From: Hypericum androsaemum
Lineage: Eukaryota; Streptophyta; Magnoliopsida; Malpighiales; Hypericaceae
Assembly (NCBI GenBank): GCA_963995505.1
Contig: OZ023193.1
Span: forward strand, 2,232,001-2,296,000
Length of the DNA stretch: 64,000 nt
Direction of reading: 5' to 3'
Part shown: positions 13,127 through 25,305 of the stretch, piece by piece
How the letters are laid out: the number at the start of each line of letters is the position of its first letter
Numbering within the stretch: position 1 is the first letter of the stretch
Made by a program: the position numbers and the translations under genes
Notes under the pieces: model-generated
The model's database searches: none
Told to the model about the DNA's origin: nothing
What the model saw: only the letters and a program-made list of their open reading frames with translations

Positions 13127-13889
13127 AGTGGGTCCCAGTGTATGTGTTAAATTGGCGAAAACCTTTTTTGAAGAATGGGCCAAGGCTTAGGTGTGACCGG
13201 AAGGATTTTTTTGGGGCCTATTTTGCATGGTGGAGAAAAAACTACTATCTTGACATCTATGGTTAATGTAGATACGAGTTGAGTGTGTACTCTATAAGTT
13301 GTCATTAAATATGTACAGTTTTTGGTTCAGCTTTTCCTTCTTTTTCCTTTTATTATTTTTATTTTCCTTTTAGGGTGCAAGTACCACTAGCTACTACAAG
13401 ATTAAACTACCCAAAAAAATTGACAAAAAAAAACCCAAAAAATAAGGAAATGGAGCAAATTTGACTTATGTGCTTACCTTGGGAGTCAAGCAAGAGATGG
13501 CCGTATCGTAAAGTTGATGATTTTTTTTTCGATTGACTAAAGTTTACGTTTGTTCGATAGAAATTTTAAGTATTCATTTGGTTTAATTATGCTCCGTAGA
13601 CATAATCTATGTCGGAAGGAGCTTTCTAATTATCTCCAAAATGTTAAACCGATCGATAAGTTTTGAACGTAATCGATCGATCTCTGTTAAAAAATTTCGA
13701 TTCTATATCCGAATAAAAATTTTAAATAATGTACAAGTGGATTTTACTTTTGGAAGTGCATGTAAATTGCATGGCCCTTGTTAATCTTGTATTCGATCAG
13801 GGTTGATATAAACAGGTGTCCTTATACACTTTGATTTTGTTGGGTTGATAAGAACTTGAAGAGGGCAACAAGCACAGTGGGCCAAATAC

Positions 13890-14000
13890 ATAATTTTTTT
13901 TAAAAATAAATTACACCAGGAATACTCATACGTTAGGATTTGAACCCATGACTTCTGTCAAATTTTGCTACGTGTATGCCGTTAGACCAAATATTTAAAG
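13890..14000 (-). mobile_element. tRNA-derived SINE fragment
   Basis: On the minus strand TGGTCTAACGG (13989-13979) fits an RNA polymerase III A box and GGTTCAAATCC (13946-13936) fits a B box, about 32 bases apart, which is SINE or tRNA spacing. No tRNA cloverleaf with a clear anticodon arm and acceptor stem could be drawn, and an A-run follows after the B box. It is therefore called a SINE head and not a tRNA gene. Confidence 0.45.
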
Positions 14001-14549
14001 AGGATCTCTGGCATCCATAGCGGTCGTTCCATTTTCCAGGTCCCTTGATCTCTTTTCATACCGTTTTGTCCTTCGCGGTATGGTACTTTCAAATTTTAAG
14101 ATGGAAACTCGTAAAAACCTCATCCATATGAGAATAGAGATGGCCTCGTTTGAGAGGCGTATTTAAAAAACCGACATTTGGACGCATGAATATAGACAGC
14201 AATAATTCTTAAAAGCCCCAAAGATGGTAAACCTCAACCACAAATCACAGTATCACACTGATCTCTGCTTTGGCTAGGGTTAATGGTTGATTTGTGACAT
14301 TGCTCAACGTAAACAGAAGACTACATATTGTTTCTCAAATATTATAATTATGATTCGTTTTTGAAAATTGAGGCTATACAAATTACACTTCGATATAAAA
14401 ATAGGTTCTGAAACTTATATTTAAAACTTACGAATATAAAAAATATTATTAAAAAAATAATCGTAAATAAGACTTCACATTCTTAAACTCTGGTCGAATA
14501 CAGATATATAAAAAAAATATTTTATAAATTCAATACAGAGCCGCTTGTT

Positions 14550-14562
14550 GGCCCAATGGGCT
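14550..14562. promoter_or_regulatory. Site II pair upstream of the dioxygenase
   Basis: GGCCCA (14550-14555) followed at once by TGGGCT (14557-14562), about 440 bases before the start codon and before a CT-rich stretch. Likely TCP-type binding sites of the dioxygenase promoter, inferred from position. Confidence 0.35.
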
Positions 14563-15002
14563 TCCCTCTTTTCCTCGCCACGCTCTTTGTCGACTAGAGC
14601 CTTTCTCGAGTGTCGTTTGCATCAGAACATCGTCGGAAACAACGAAGGCCACCCAACAACAGGCAACAACCGCCCGCCTCGGTCACGCCAAGGTAATTTT
14701 GGTCAACTTCATCTACCTCTATAAAGCTTTGATCTTTTCGTTTAGTGGGTGCCTGTTTTATGTGGCAATTCGGCGATATTTGGATGAATGGTTAAAAGGG
14801 TAGTTGGGATTGAGAATTTGGGTACCAAAGTTGGAACCTTTTTTCCTGTTTAGAGAATTCTATGGGGAGTTAGTTTAGGACTTCTGATTAGGGTTGAATC
14901 AAGGAATTCTTAGACTGTTGATGCATCTTCAGACAGTTTAAAGCATTGGCCTGAGACTAAAGAAAGCTGCTGCCACGAGTGGATTGGAGGAGGGCTACGG
15001 TG

Positions 15003-16347
15003 ATGGCCAGAGTCCAAGCTATATCGGAATCGGGTATATCAGAGGTCCCTCCCCAATACATTCAACCACCCGACACCCGCCCCACCTTGTCCGGTCCCCA
15101 CAGTGGCGATGGCATTCCGGTGATTGACCTCAGCTCGTCGAGTGTTGAACCTATGAAGGCCGTTGGGGATGCTTGCAAGGAATGGGGGGCCTTCCATGTT
15201 GTCAACCACAGGGTCTCGACGGAGTTACTCGACGAGCTGAGGCGAGCAGGGCTGCTTTTCTTTCAAGACTGCAGTTTGGAAGACAAGCTCCAGTACGCGT
15301 GTGATCCGAATTCACCTTTTGCGTCGCAGGGATATGGGAGCAAGATGCTTGTGGATGAAGCAGCTGCTGCTTCCACTACTAGTAGCAGTAGCAATGTGCT
15401 TGACTGGAGGGATTACTTCGACCACCACACACTTCCGTTATCCCGCCGGGACCCCTCCCGCTGGCCTCACTTTCCTCCCAATTACAGGTAACATGCAAGC
15501 CATTGATCCATCCATCATTCGCCTATCATTGCTCGAGGGATCACCTCTTTTTCCCTTTCCTCGATCTACCATAGTTGTCGGTTTGCCTTGAGGAATGTTT
15601 TTTTATTTTTGCAGGGAAGTTGTTTCAAAGTACAGTGATGAGATGAAGGTGCTGGCTCAAAGGCTTTTGGGTCTAATATCTGAGTCTCTGGAACTCCCAT
15701 CCAATCGCATTGAGGATGCTGTTGGGGAATTCTATCAGAACATAACCATCAGCTATTACCCTCCTTGTCCCCAGCCCGACCTTACACTTGGCCTCCAGTC
15801 GCATTCTGATATGGGTGCAATCTCTCTCCTCATTCAGGACCATATTTCTGGCCTTCAGGTTTACAAGGACTCCAGATGGGTTACTGTTCAACCTCTACCT
15901 CATGCCATTCTTGTCCTTCTTGCCGACCAAACTGAGGTACCTTTCCGAATTTCTCGCCTTTCTTCCTCCTTACTCTTCGTCATGTTGTCTTGTGTGGTAT
16001 TCCTGTTGTAGAATGCCTTGTTTCCTATGCTGATCCTATTATTGAACCTATTCCCACTGTCAATTATCAATCTTTATCGTTGCACCACATTCGCTTCTGT
16101 GCAGATCATCACCAATGGCAAGTACAGAAGTGCGGAACATCGGGTCATTACAAATCGCAGTAAAGCTCGGCTGTCAGTTGCCACGTTTCATGATCCGGCC
16201 AAAACAGTGAAGATATCTCCAGCCAGTGAGCTAGTTAGTGAATCATCCCCCCCGAAGTACCGTGGCGTTGTATATGGTGACTATGTTTCGTCATGGTATA
16301 CAAAAGGTCCAGAGGGGAAAAGAAATCTCGATGCTCTCCTCTCTTAA
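15003..16347 (+). CDS. 2-oxoglutarate/Fe(II)-dependent dioxygenase (DOXC type), 3 exons
   Basis: Seen: exons 15003-15487, 15615-15936 and 16105-16347 join in frame to a 349-residue protein. An N-terminal DIOX_N region (about 45-150, PVIDLSSSS to a GFFXVNH-like GAFHVVNHRV) is followed by the double-stranded beta-helix core. Iron ligands are visible as H225 and D227 (SHSDMG) and H281 (SAEHRV); the 2-oxoglutarate arginine is R291 in ARLS. YYPPCPQPDLTLGL is the typical strand before HSD. Known: such enzymes couple 2-oxoglutarate decarboxylation to oxidation of a small molecule in the cytosol. The overall layout resembles the ANS/FLS/JOX/SRG1 clade, but I cannot choose a substrate. Oddity: the usual NHG after the first strand is NHR here. 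An upstream in-frame GTG at 14979 is not used as the start. It converges with the LARP6 gene, 655 bases apart. Confidence 0.9.
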
Positions 16348-17002
16348 TTACTATGACTTCCCATCTGCACTGATCATTCCCCTTTATTCTTATTCTAAAC
16401 ATGTTGTGAATGGGATAAGAGCACTCTGCAACTCTTTATCGTATTTAGAATTAAGAGTTGAAAGTTTTACCAAGATTTTCGCCGTGTAAGGTGCAACACT
16501 CTATCTCTTCGCCTAGCAGCACGACGCTTGTATTGCTCAGTTTACGATGTTCCCATTTCGCTTGCTGCTACTACTGGAATCACTTTTGCTTTATTTTCCT
16601 GTGGTTATTGTAATTGAAGTGATTGCCTGAAATTTTGAGATAACTACATCATGGTAACAGCTCTTGATGATCAGAAAGATGCAACATCAACATTAGAAAC
16701 TTCCTCTTCTGAGTGTTCATTATTAATCAAGCTTTTACAATGGCATGAAAAACATGATATGTTGTAATTAGAGATCCTAGTGCAGCATTTTAGGACATAA
16801 CAGTCTCAGCTTCCTGTAGTAAGTGGCTGCCTTAGTGCACACCACAATGTACTTTACCCAAAACCAAGAATAGGTTGCTCATCAATGGACTCCTTAACCA
16901 AAACTGTTTGCTTCCAAGAGCAACTAAAAGTGACTAAAGAGCAGCTTAGTAAGTAGTAATCTGCATCTGCAATTGAGTGATCGAGATGAATGCGAGGGCC
17001 CG
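16348..17002. other. Convergent intergenic region
   Basis: The 3' flanks of two genes that converge. It should hold both 3' UTRs and polyadenylation signals; AT-rich words are frequent but none can be singled out. No gene seen. Confidence 0.5.
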
Positions 17003-19225
17003 TTATAATCCGGCCCCCGGACTAGTTGCGGTTGGAGAACCCAAAGGCCTGCCTCTGCCCATTGTGAAACCCTTGGTCCCATCAGGCATTCTTGGACCCC
17101 TGGAGGCTGGTTTGCTGGAGGGATCATGCAAGTGAGTGTTGACAGCAGGCAGGGGAGAAGGCGCGAGCAGGCCTCGGCCCCCATGGACTTGGCCTCGTCC
17201 TTTCCCTTTTCCGCGGCCCTTTCCCCAACCTTTCTTTGATGCTGCTGAGATGTCATCAGCCTGAAGAAGCATTCATATTGTTCCAACTTAATACATAACA
17301 AAATATCGTTGGACAGCTTCGGTTGAATGTTTGTTTACTTACATTAAAATCAGCAACAGATTCAGAATTGTTATGCTGAGGAGAACCTTCAGCAGAATCA
17401 GGAAAATCGTCGTCGTCATCCAAAATGCCATCGAATTCCGACCTTCTGCTCTTGAGAACAGATTTAGGCTGCAAAAATTGAGACCTGAGAGATTAGTAAT
17501 CCAACCACATTCAATATAAGAGTAGATTGGCAAGCACAAGGATGTGTAACTTAGGCATACCGAGCATCTAAGCAGCAATCTAACTCGAAGCCCTTTCCTC
17601 CAATTCCTTTCATCACTCAATTGCTTAGCCTGATGCAGCAACAAAGCAAGCAAACATTAGCTTCAGAGAACACATAATCAAAAGAAATCTTCAAGTTTCA
17701 GCATTTTCTTATAGTCAAAATACCGCTTTCTCTGCTATATCCGGAGATTCGAATTCGACAAGCGCATGTATCTGCAAGAACAAAAGAAATTCCACGGTCT
17801 TTCTCACTCTTCTGCAGGATGAACCAACGCAATTCGCTCGGATCATGAGTACCTTACCTTGTTGCTAACAAAGAAATCGCTCTTCGAGCGCGACACATTG
17901 GAGTCCTGTGGATGGCATATTCTGATGGTGTTTACACTGTTTCCAAGAGATCAGAATGAATACAAACTCTGTCAGGAACTTGAAAACTACCCAAGTAAAA
18001 GAAAGAAGCAAGTTTTACACAAGATACTCACTTTCCGACAACACTGCATATTTTCTCCAGGTTCTGATGAGAGTGATCTTCAGGCAGATTCTCCACTACG
18101 ACGGTCCGAGACTGCAAGGAAGCAAACAGGGGTTCTTCTCATTGCAACAAGAACTAAATTCGCCAATCGGGATCCTATTATATCTAGCTGATCTTGTACT
18201 ATCTTGTAACAGACCTGCAATTCTTCTTTATCCTTTTCAGAGAAGGGAATTTTGCGCTTAACCTTCTTGGAATCTTCACTTACAACCTTGGAACATTGAC
18301 AGAACATCCGCGATCCCGACAGTGTTAGTTATCAACAAAGACGGAAGAAACTGATGAAGTTCGGGAAAGAAGCAAGAACTCACAAGTTTAGAGGAAGAAT
18401 AGAGTGCTTGAGTGAGCAGGTTTATGTTACTAACAAGGGACTTCATTTTCTTTGTAGAGGAAATGATAGATATGGGCACTGCATCATCATCGTATTGCGA
18501 AATGTGTCGGATCAAATCGCTCGAAAGACAACTCTTCGGAAGAGAATTTATTGATAATGGTTAATCCATACCATAGCCTTCAGGATCTTTACTTATATGT
18601 CTAGACATGGATTCATTTGCAAGCAGGCTCATGTCGCTGAACTGATACTCCACCTGTGTCGATCACACGTAAAAGAACAGATAGAAATCAGATCGAAAGT
18701 TCGAAGAACAGATTCAAGAAGTGGCTTGACGATCACCTGTTTGACGATCTTCTGGCGGAGATCATCAGTGAGGACGGAGTTCTTGGTGGAGCATCCGCCG
18801 GGGACAGCAATGCTCGCATTTGGAACAAAAAAAGGCGAAGCAGAGGAAGCCAGATCCTGATGCTGGTCGCCGAGTAGGAACAAATCCGAGCCAAGTCCGA
18901 GGTAATTAAACCACGGATAGAAGTATCCAGGCACAGGCAACGCATTGGCCGACGCGGAAGAGGCATTTCCGGGCCCCTTCGAGTGCGATCGCGGTACGAA
19001 CTCGGGCGCCTGCACGTTGAACTTGAAAGGCGAACCATTGCTGCTACTGTAATCATTATTCACATTAGTAGTACTAGCAAAAGTGGTAGTACAACCGGTG
19101 AAAACGTTGTTCTGGTTACTTTTCGATATTTTGATCATCTCCTTGTGTTTGTGTTCCTTGTCCTGCAAGGAACTAGGCAATTCATTGATGACCTCCATCT
19201 TTCTCTCTGGATGTGCCTGTGCCAT
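17003..19225 (-). CDS. LARP6: La-related protein 6, PAM2-bearing (LARP6B/C type), 10 exons
   Basis: Seen: exons 19225-18737, 18653-18572, 18478-18384, 18286-18215, 18111-18032, 17936-17858, 17771-17724, 17629-17561, 17468-17343 and 17260-17003 join to 465 residues. Order: a PAM2-like motif FKFNVQAPEFVP (67-78); a La motif (about 152-232, QVEYQFSDMSLLANE, KDPEGYVPIS); an RRM (about 247-340, SRTVVVENLPEDH); KGLRVRLLLR; an acidic DDDDD stretch; a GKGRGKGKGRG segment; and a C-terminal GPRMPDGTKGFTMGRG motif of SUZ-C type. Known: LARP6 binds RNA through the La module and PAM2 recruits poly(A)-binding protein, placing it in cytoplasmic mRNA control. Presence of PAM2 separates it from plant LARP6A. 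The start ATG at 19225 is chosen over an upstream in-frame TTG. All introns are GT-AG and frame is kept throughout, so the gene looks functional. Confidence 0.92.
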
Positions 19226-21514
19226 ATCTGTCAAATCCCTTAACTGGGTTGGTTCTTCCTGATCAGGGAAATTCTGGGTTCCAACTAAATTTCTACGTTA
19301 AGGCTAATCTTCTTTTGTGTTCTTCTTTGGCCTATTTTAATTGGGTTTTTTCTTGGGGGAGGGAGTGGATAGTTTTTCTCCTCAAGTTTAGTGGCTGCAT
19401 CGTGTGATATTGAAGCCAGTTTTGGCGCCCAAGTTGCGGGCTAGCTGTGGTTCTTTTGGCCATCCGATTTGTGTGCTGTTAGGCCAATTTACCAATTCCG
19501 TTGCTTCTGGGTTTGACCAGCTTTTTTGAATTTTTTTTATTGTTCCATTATTTTTTTTGTGCGTTTGTTTTCGGATACTTATTGTGCAAACTAATTCAGG
19601 ATTTAGTCGCATATGATTTTTTGAATGGTGGTTATGATAACGTGTTAATGATTTGTTCAGAAAACCATAGGTGATATGATTCTTACTGTCCATATCAACA
19701 AAACACACTTACTTTTTTAGCACACATCTTGTAAAAACTCAAAGCTTAGTGCGCTTGGGAGGGAAAAATTTATGGATAAATGACCTCCTATGAAAATTTT
19801 CGAGATGCGTATAAGTGAGGATAAAATACTTTAGAAAAGACTCGTGTTAGTCTGTGGAGACAGCCGTCGGATCACGCAACGGTATTACTCTCTAAAAAAT
19901 TTAACAGTGATGTTTTTTGTTGGTTGATCCAAGTGCTTATTGGTTTTAATTTCTATTAGATAGAGCTGTCAATTGAAAGATCGTTAACAAAAAGGTACCA
20001 CAGTGAAATTTATCCGGAAAGAGCAGGTAAAAAAGAAGAGCAAATTTGATTCTTTGAACCAAGGATGGTCTAATGGACCCCCATCGTTCGCTATAAATGG
20101 CTTAAACTTCCTTTAAAAAGGCCGAAGCTGAAGCCCACCAAGAACGTCAAAGAGCTCAAAAGGTAACATATTTATTCAAGCCCAAGATGAAATTTACCAC
20201 CCTTCAGTCGTTTATAATTCAGTTTGACGTGTTTGTAAACATTTCAAACAATTACGGAACTTATTGTAATGATCAATCTGAATTCAAATTGTTCAAAGAA
20301 TGACAAAAACTCTGTAAACCGACTTTTAACATAACTAGTTCGAATTTATCTACGATTAAATTATAATAATCTGACGGATTGATATACAACATTGCTCATA
20401 TCTTACTCTTCTTTTCTTCGAAAAGAAAGAGTGGCGTTTTCTGTTTTTAACTTTTCACATAAAGTGCACCCTACACATCGACAACTACAAAGTAGGATAA
20501 GATAAAAGACAGTGGAATTATCAAAATGTTTAGAGAATTTAAATTTATTTAAAAGATGTAAACTATATTATCGAAAGAACTGTGTTTAAATAGGATTCTA
20601 GTCACGTATTTAAAAAAATGGAATTGGACTAGTAAAGCCCGACAACAAGCACAATCATTTTTTTAATAAGTAGATTTAATTATATTATCATAGTAAAATT
20701 TACATCCTAAGGACACCATAGTATGACTATTCACCAGATTATAAACACTAATTACATGAGCTATTTAGCGATTCAAGATGTAACAAAAAGTCTTGCCTCC
20801 AGTAATTTTTGGTTATATTCGTTCGAGACAATTATTCTTGAATTCGGAAGATGGTAGAATACTTGAGAAGGTATTGTTTGCAATTTTCATGTCAAAAAAT
20901 TGCATTGTTTTGGAGGTTTCAAATGCTCCATATCACTGGGCTAAAAACCGTGAGCCAAATCTTCTAAACTATACTACCTCTGATCAGCATGCCGAGAGGG
21001 AGCTAGCACAATCATATAGATGCAACTAATAGTAATAACTTGATGACGAATTGAACTGACAATTAAATTATGCATCTCATGATTATTCCCGCTAATTAAC
21101 CCCCAAGACTGTTCCTGTGTGTGTCTCAAGCTTTCCCTATGAAAATATTTATAATATAAAGAGAGCGTCTCGATACAATAATTACTCCCACTCAGATTGG
21201 AATTTGGAAAGCCATGCGAGCGAGGCTATGACCAGTCAATGAATTAAAAAGTCGAAAATCAAACCAAATCATAAGAACAGCCAATCAAAGTATAAAAGCT
21301 GCAATAAAAATTCTAGGGCTAATATAATTTATAAGCATGCAAAAGGAGGAGGAGAAAAATTAAAACAGGGTCATCAGTGCTCCAAATGGGGAGCAAAAAG
21401 TAGAAAGATACTATTTAGCTGATATCGTGACCACTTCAAGATTATCAAGTTGGTGCCTTTGTTCTTAAGTTATATGAACAACAAATGGAGGGGTCAATTT
21501 AATTCTAAATGATA
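19226..21514. other. Intergenic upstream of LARP6
   Basis: Holds the LARP6 promoter (first few hundred bases) and then AT-rich DNA. A frame at 20793-21029 has no recognisable motif. Nothing else can be supported. Confidence 0.45.
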
Positions 21515-21840
21515 AGTTAGAATCTTCATATTCAACCTAAAATGTTAAGGGAATGGGTAGTTGAATTTTTAACATTTAAAAAATTTGTCCACTACTCTTA
21601 CACTAAGCAATGTGATATTTTCAATATGTCTCCTCAAACGAGACCCATCTGGTCGAAAATTGCTCGGGTTTTGACTTCGTCAACGTGTGCGAGAAATGGG
21701 ATTGTGCGAACACAACAATGGACATGGGATCAACCCGCTCTGACATCATGTTAGTTACTTCATATACAACAAAAAAACTTAAGGCAATAAATATGTAAAT
21801 TTTCAACACTAATAAACTTGCCAACCACTCTTCTCAACAT
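21515..21840 (-). mobile_element. TRIM-like miniature LTR retroelement with primer-binding site
   Basis: Read on the minus strand, about 90 bases (21836-21752) begin TGTTGAGAAGAGTGG and end ACTAACA, a TG..CA LTR form. They are followed directly by TGATGTCAGAGC, a close match to the TGGTATCAGAGC primer-binding site for initiator tRNA-Met. About 150 bases on, a second block (about 21606-21520) repeats the LTR in diverged form: AAGAGTAGTGGACAA versus AAGAGTGGTTGGCAA, TTGAATATGAAG versus TTGTATATGAAG. LTRs of about 90 bp with no coding interior fit a TRIM. The target-site duplication could not be identified. Confidence 0.6.
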
Positions 21841-24800
21841 CGTTAAATATCATCGGGAAAGGATCAGTCGGTGTTCAGGGTGAATTTGTTTGTACAACAT
21901 TTTTTTTAAAGGTATATGTGATATTACTTCGAGAAAAAAATTTACACTATGAGTACCAAACGTACAGGTCACCGAAAAGACAAGAACCTAAAAACTTCGC
22001 CTAAAGAAACACATAATAGAGTTAAACACACAAATATTTTATGTTTGTTCTTAATGTGATAGTCACGTTAGTTTAGTGATGCTTATAAATTAAAATCATG
22101 TGAATACAGAGAATATTACCTTGTAATTTAGTGATAGCCACCGGTGTCCTTTCCCTGCTATTTTATACGGCCCGTGGAGCACATGGAAACAGATCGTTGG
22201 CCGTTATCGTCGGATGGGCTTATTTCCGTGATACGGTGCCGCTTCGATCCCTTTTGTAAGGAATCTTCAATTCCCTATGAATTATTTGCTTACGTGGGCC
22301 CCTTCCCCGTTGGATCCATCATCCATATCCATTGGGATATATTTTTTGGGTGTATATATCATGTAGTATCTGGATTCATAGGATCGTCTAATTCACATTG
22401 TATTGAGTCGGGATGTCCATGGTTACAGAAAATTTCACAGTGATTATTTTGATTTTAATATATCGCTATTTTATAGTGGACCGTTCACTTTTTTTCCTCA
22501 GATAAACTAATAAATTTCTACCAAAAAAATAAATTAATTAATAATAGTTCAAATATTATGAAATGATCACGTTGTACCCAACCACTGATTTAAATTTAAA
22601 TCAAATATTAAGTTATTTCTACGGTCTACTTATATAAAAAAGTTATTTCTACGTGATTGAGTTCTACATCAAATTTAACTAGAATGTAGTTAATCTAAAT
22701 AAAATTCTACCATATTTATTGCATGGATAGAAACGTAACATTGCTGGAATTTGGACAACCAATCAGGGTCATCCACCTCCCAAGAATCAATTAGATTTGC
22801 TAATAACAACAATATTTAAAGTGGGCATTAACTAAGTGGGCTCCTTCATCATATCTTGTCTATGAGATTCTCTCCATTATTTTGTTCTTGGAGAGTGACT
22901 GTTTTGTCTGAGGCAATCGGAATTAAGCGTAACAACTCATTTTGTCTCTATCCAATCTGACTTTTTTGTGGGTTATGAATGTGATTAGGTGGAAGGATAA
23001 TTAAAATCTTGGGATTATTTAAAAGGACTGACTAATCAAAAGAGCTGTCTTTGTAATCAATTTTTTTTTGTGGAAACCAAATTATTTGTTGAGCCGGTAT
23101 AGAATCATGTGATGGGAAATTGGTCCCATCTCTGGCCCTTTTCCTTTGGAATCCTACTTCTTGGTCTTATGCTATTATTTTAGGTTGATATCACAATATC
23201 TAGACAAGTGGACTAATTTATGTTCGAACTAAAGTTTGTATAGGATTTTTGAATAATAATAAAATTATTTTAACAAATATTTAACAAGTGTTTCTAATAA
23301 TCCTATCTCAATAACTCTCAATTAAACTAAAATAATTTGATTTGGTAAAAGGTGAGAATCAATATTTTCACAATCACATATGGGCCTCTTTTAATTTAAT
23401 TCCTACATTTGGTGCTGGCTCACATTTTTTTGTTGGTAAAATTATAAACATATTGCTCCAGGATAAAGATCGAGTACAAGTGTGCAAATAAAGATACATT
23501 CTTTTTTTTTAGAAGTAAAGAATATATATACAGCAAAAGAAAATCTTACAACTTTACCGTACTGTCGATAGCATCGCAAGAAGGAGTATCTTTTCTGCCC
23601 CATGATGCAGACACGTTTTGTGGCAAAAGTAAAAATATATTGGTCCTGGCTCATAAGTGATAGTGTTTCCGATATTTGCATTAATTGTTTCCCCAAAAAA
23701 ATGGAAATATTCTGTACACATGGCTGGCTAACACTATATTTAATACAAAAACTACTTTCTTAGTGTCATTTTCCTTTTTTATAAAAATCGAATCGGATAT
23801 TTTTTTTTAAACAGAATCTAGGCATTTACTACGGGAACAGCATACAATTTGGCAAAAGGTCACATTCAGTTTCTGATTTAATTATTGACCACCCTAAGCT
23901 CTGGCCCTTGAACGTTGAAAGGCCAACTTAGTATGTGGGAATATTTATGAGATGTTAATCTTTTTCCTCAAACCAAATTGAGAAAATTTGAGATTCCATG
24001 GAAAATTTTGACAGCCTCAGGATAAGTGTGAATCCATTATTGTCAACCAAAATACCTATACCAACCATTTGGAACTTTGACGCAATATTCTAACCATTGT
24101 ATGAGAATTAAAAAATTATGTGACAAATAGTTATTCTAATTTAATTATAAATTTTAATTTATAGCCAGAACAATATAATATTGTTAAAACTTGGCAACTA
24201 GAATTGAGTCGCTCTTTATAGTTTTGTTCTATTCGAATTTAGATTAGTCAATTTACTGAATATTCGGAAATCAAGTAGTTCCGACAAAAACAAACTTCCA
24301 TGAAGGCACCTTCCTTAGAAGGGAGGTATGACTACTACCAATTCAGAGATGCCTTGACCGGTGCTTAAAGCTTGATGACCAACTAAAGATATAGGTGAGG
24401 TGGATTGAATTGGATGAAGTTGCACCCTAGTTTCTTAGACATGACATATGTCAACTTTTGGTTTTTATTTTTTCAAATGTCAAAGAGGAAAAGATTGATC
24501 CAGCCATGATTCTTCCGGGAGAAAGCTGTGATGCTGTGAAGAAGATACCCCCTTAGAAAAATAAACCATTAGAAAATTACGTTCAAAGTTGCTTCCAAAT
24601 ATGATCCGACAATGCTCGACTCTGAATATAATAGATTAAAAATAATGTGCCAAAAAGGGTATCACGGAAAAAGAAATCTTCCTAATTTTCTTCCTGATAC
24701 CCCTTGAGACGGCGAAAATGGAAGACTTTGGGAGTCTTCCAATAACTCCGGGTGGAAATTTAGCTGATTAGTCTTCCCTTTCTTTACCTGAGTCCCTTCC

Positions 24801-25305
24801 TCGAGCAATTAAGAATTGGGAATTCTTGGAATTTTGAGACCAAACAAGAGAGAACTTTAACTAATGGTTTGGTGGACTAATGTGACATGGACGCAATTTC
24901 CATTGGAAGAGGTTGTAAAGGTCAGGAATTTAATGGAATATTAGTGTCAACTTAAATATTAGTGTCTGCTTAAACCCAGAAAGAACCCATCAAATTATAT
25001 CAGTTTTAATGGAATCTCTGAATAGTTGCAGAAAACTTTCAAGTGGAGAATACCAATGCCAATCTCATGAAACGCAGGAATTTTATAATTAATTTAATGT
25101 AATAATTTTGAGAGACTTCAAAACTCTGGTTTGAGATAGAACAACTAATCCCCACAAATTTATACATCTCTCTCGCAAAAAAGGCTCTCCGAATATGTAT
25201 TGCTTTTAAGTATTGTAGTTATTTAGGTTCACTCTTTATGATTTTCCTCCCATGTATACTTTTATCTGCAAAACTCATGGCGGGGATACACTATACATCC
25301 GATGC
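21841..25305. other. Intergenic 3' of the HHO-like gene
   Basis: Mostly AT-rich. A frame at 22144-22443 (about 99 codons) has balanced composition but no family I recognise and no supporting start context; it is left unannotated. The final few hundred bases should include the 3' UTR of the HHO-like gene. Confidence 0.45.

Larger units (their letters stand above)
13127..14960. other. Intergenic between the WD40 and dioxygenase genes
   Basis: AT-rich, no reading frame of note. Contains a tRNA-like SINE head (13930-14000) and, near 14550, the promoter of the next gene. GCCAAGGTAATTTTGG near 14690 looks like a donor site, so the dioxygenase may have a 5' UTR intron ending shortly before 14978. 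Confidence 0.45.

Noticed and set aside
11685..13183. Several minus-strand frames of 70-132 codons
   Set aside because: Shadow frames of the GC-rich WD40 gene on the opposite strand.
13930..13990. A functional tRNA gene on the minus strand
   Set aside because: A and B boxes fit, but I could not pair an acceptor stem or anticodon arm; a SINE head explains it better.
22144..22443. 99-codon plus-strand frame
   Set aside because: No recognisable motif, no upstream leader or partner exons, and surrounding sequence shares phrases with another non-coding patch at 9.2 kb.
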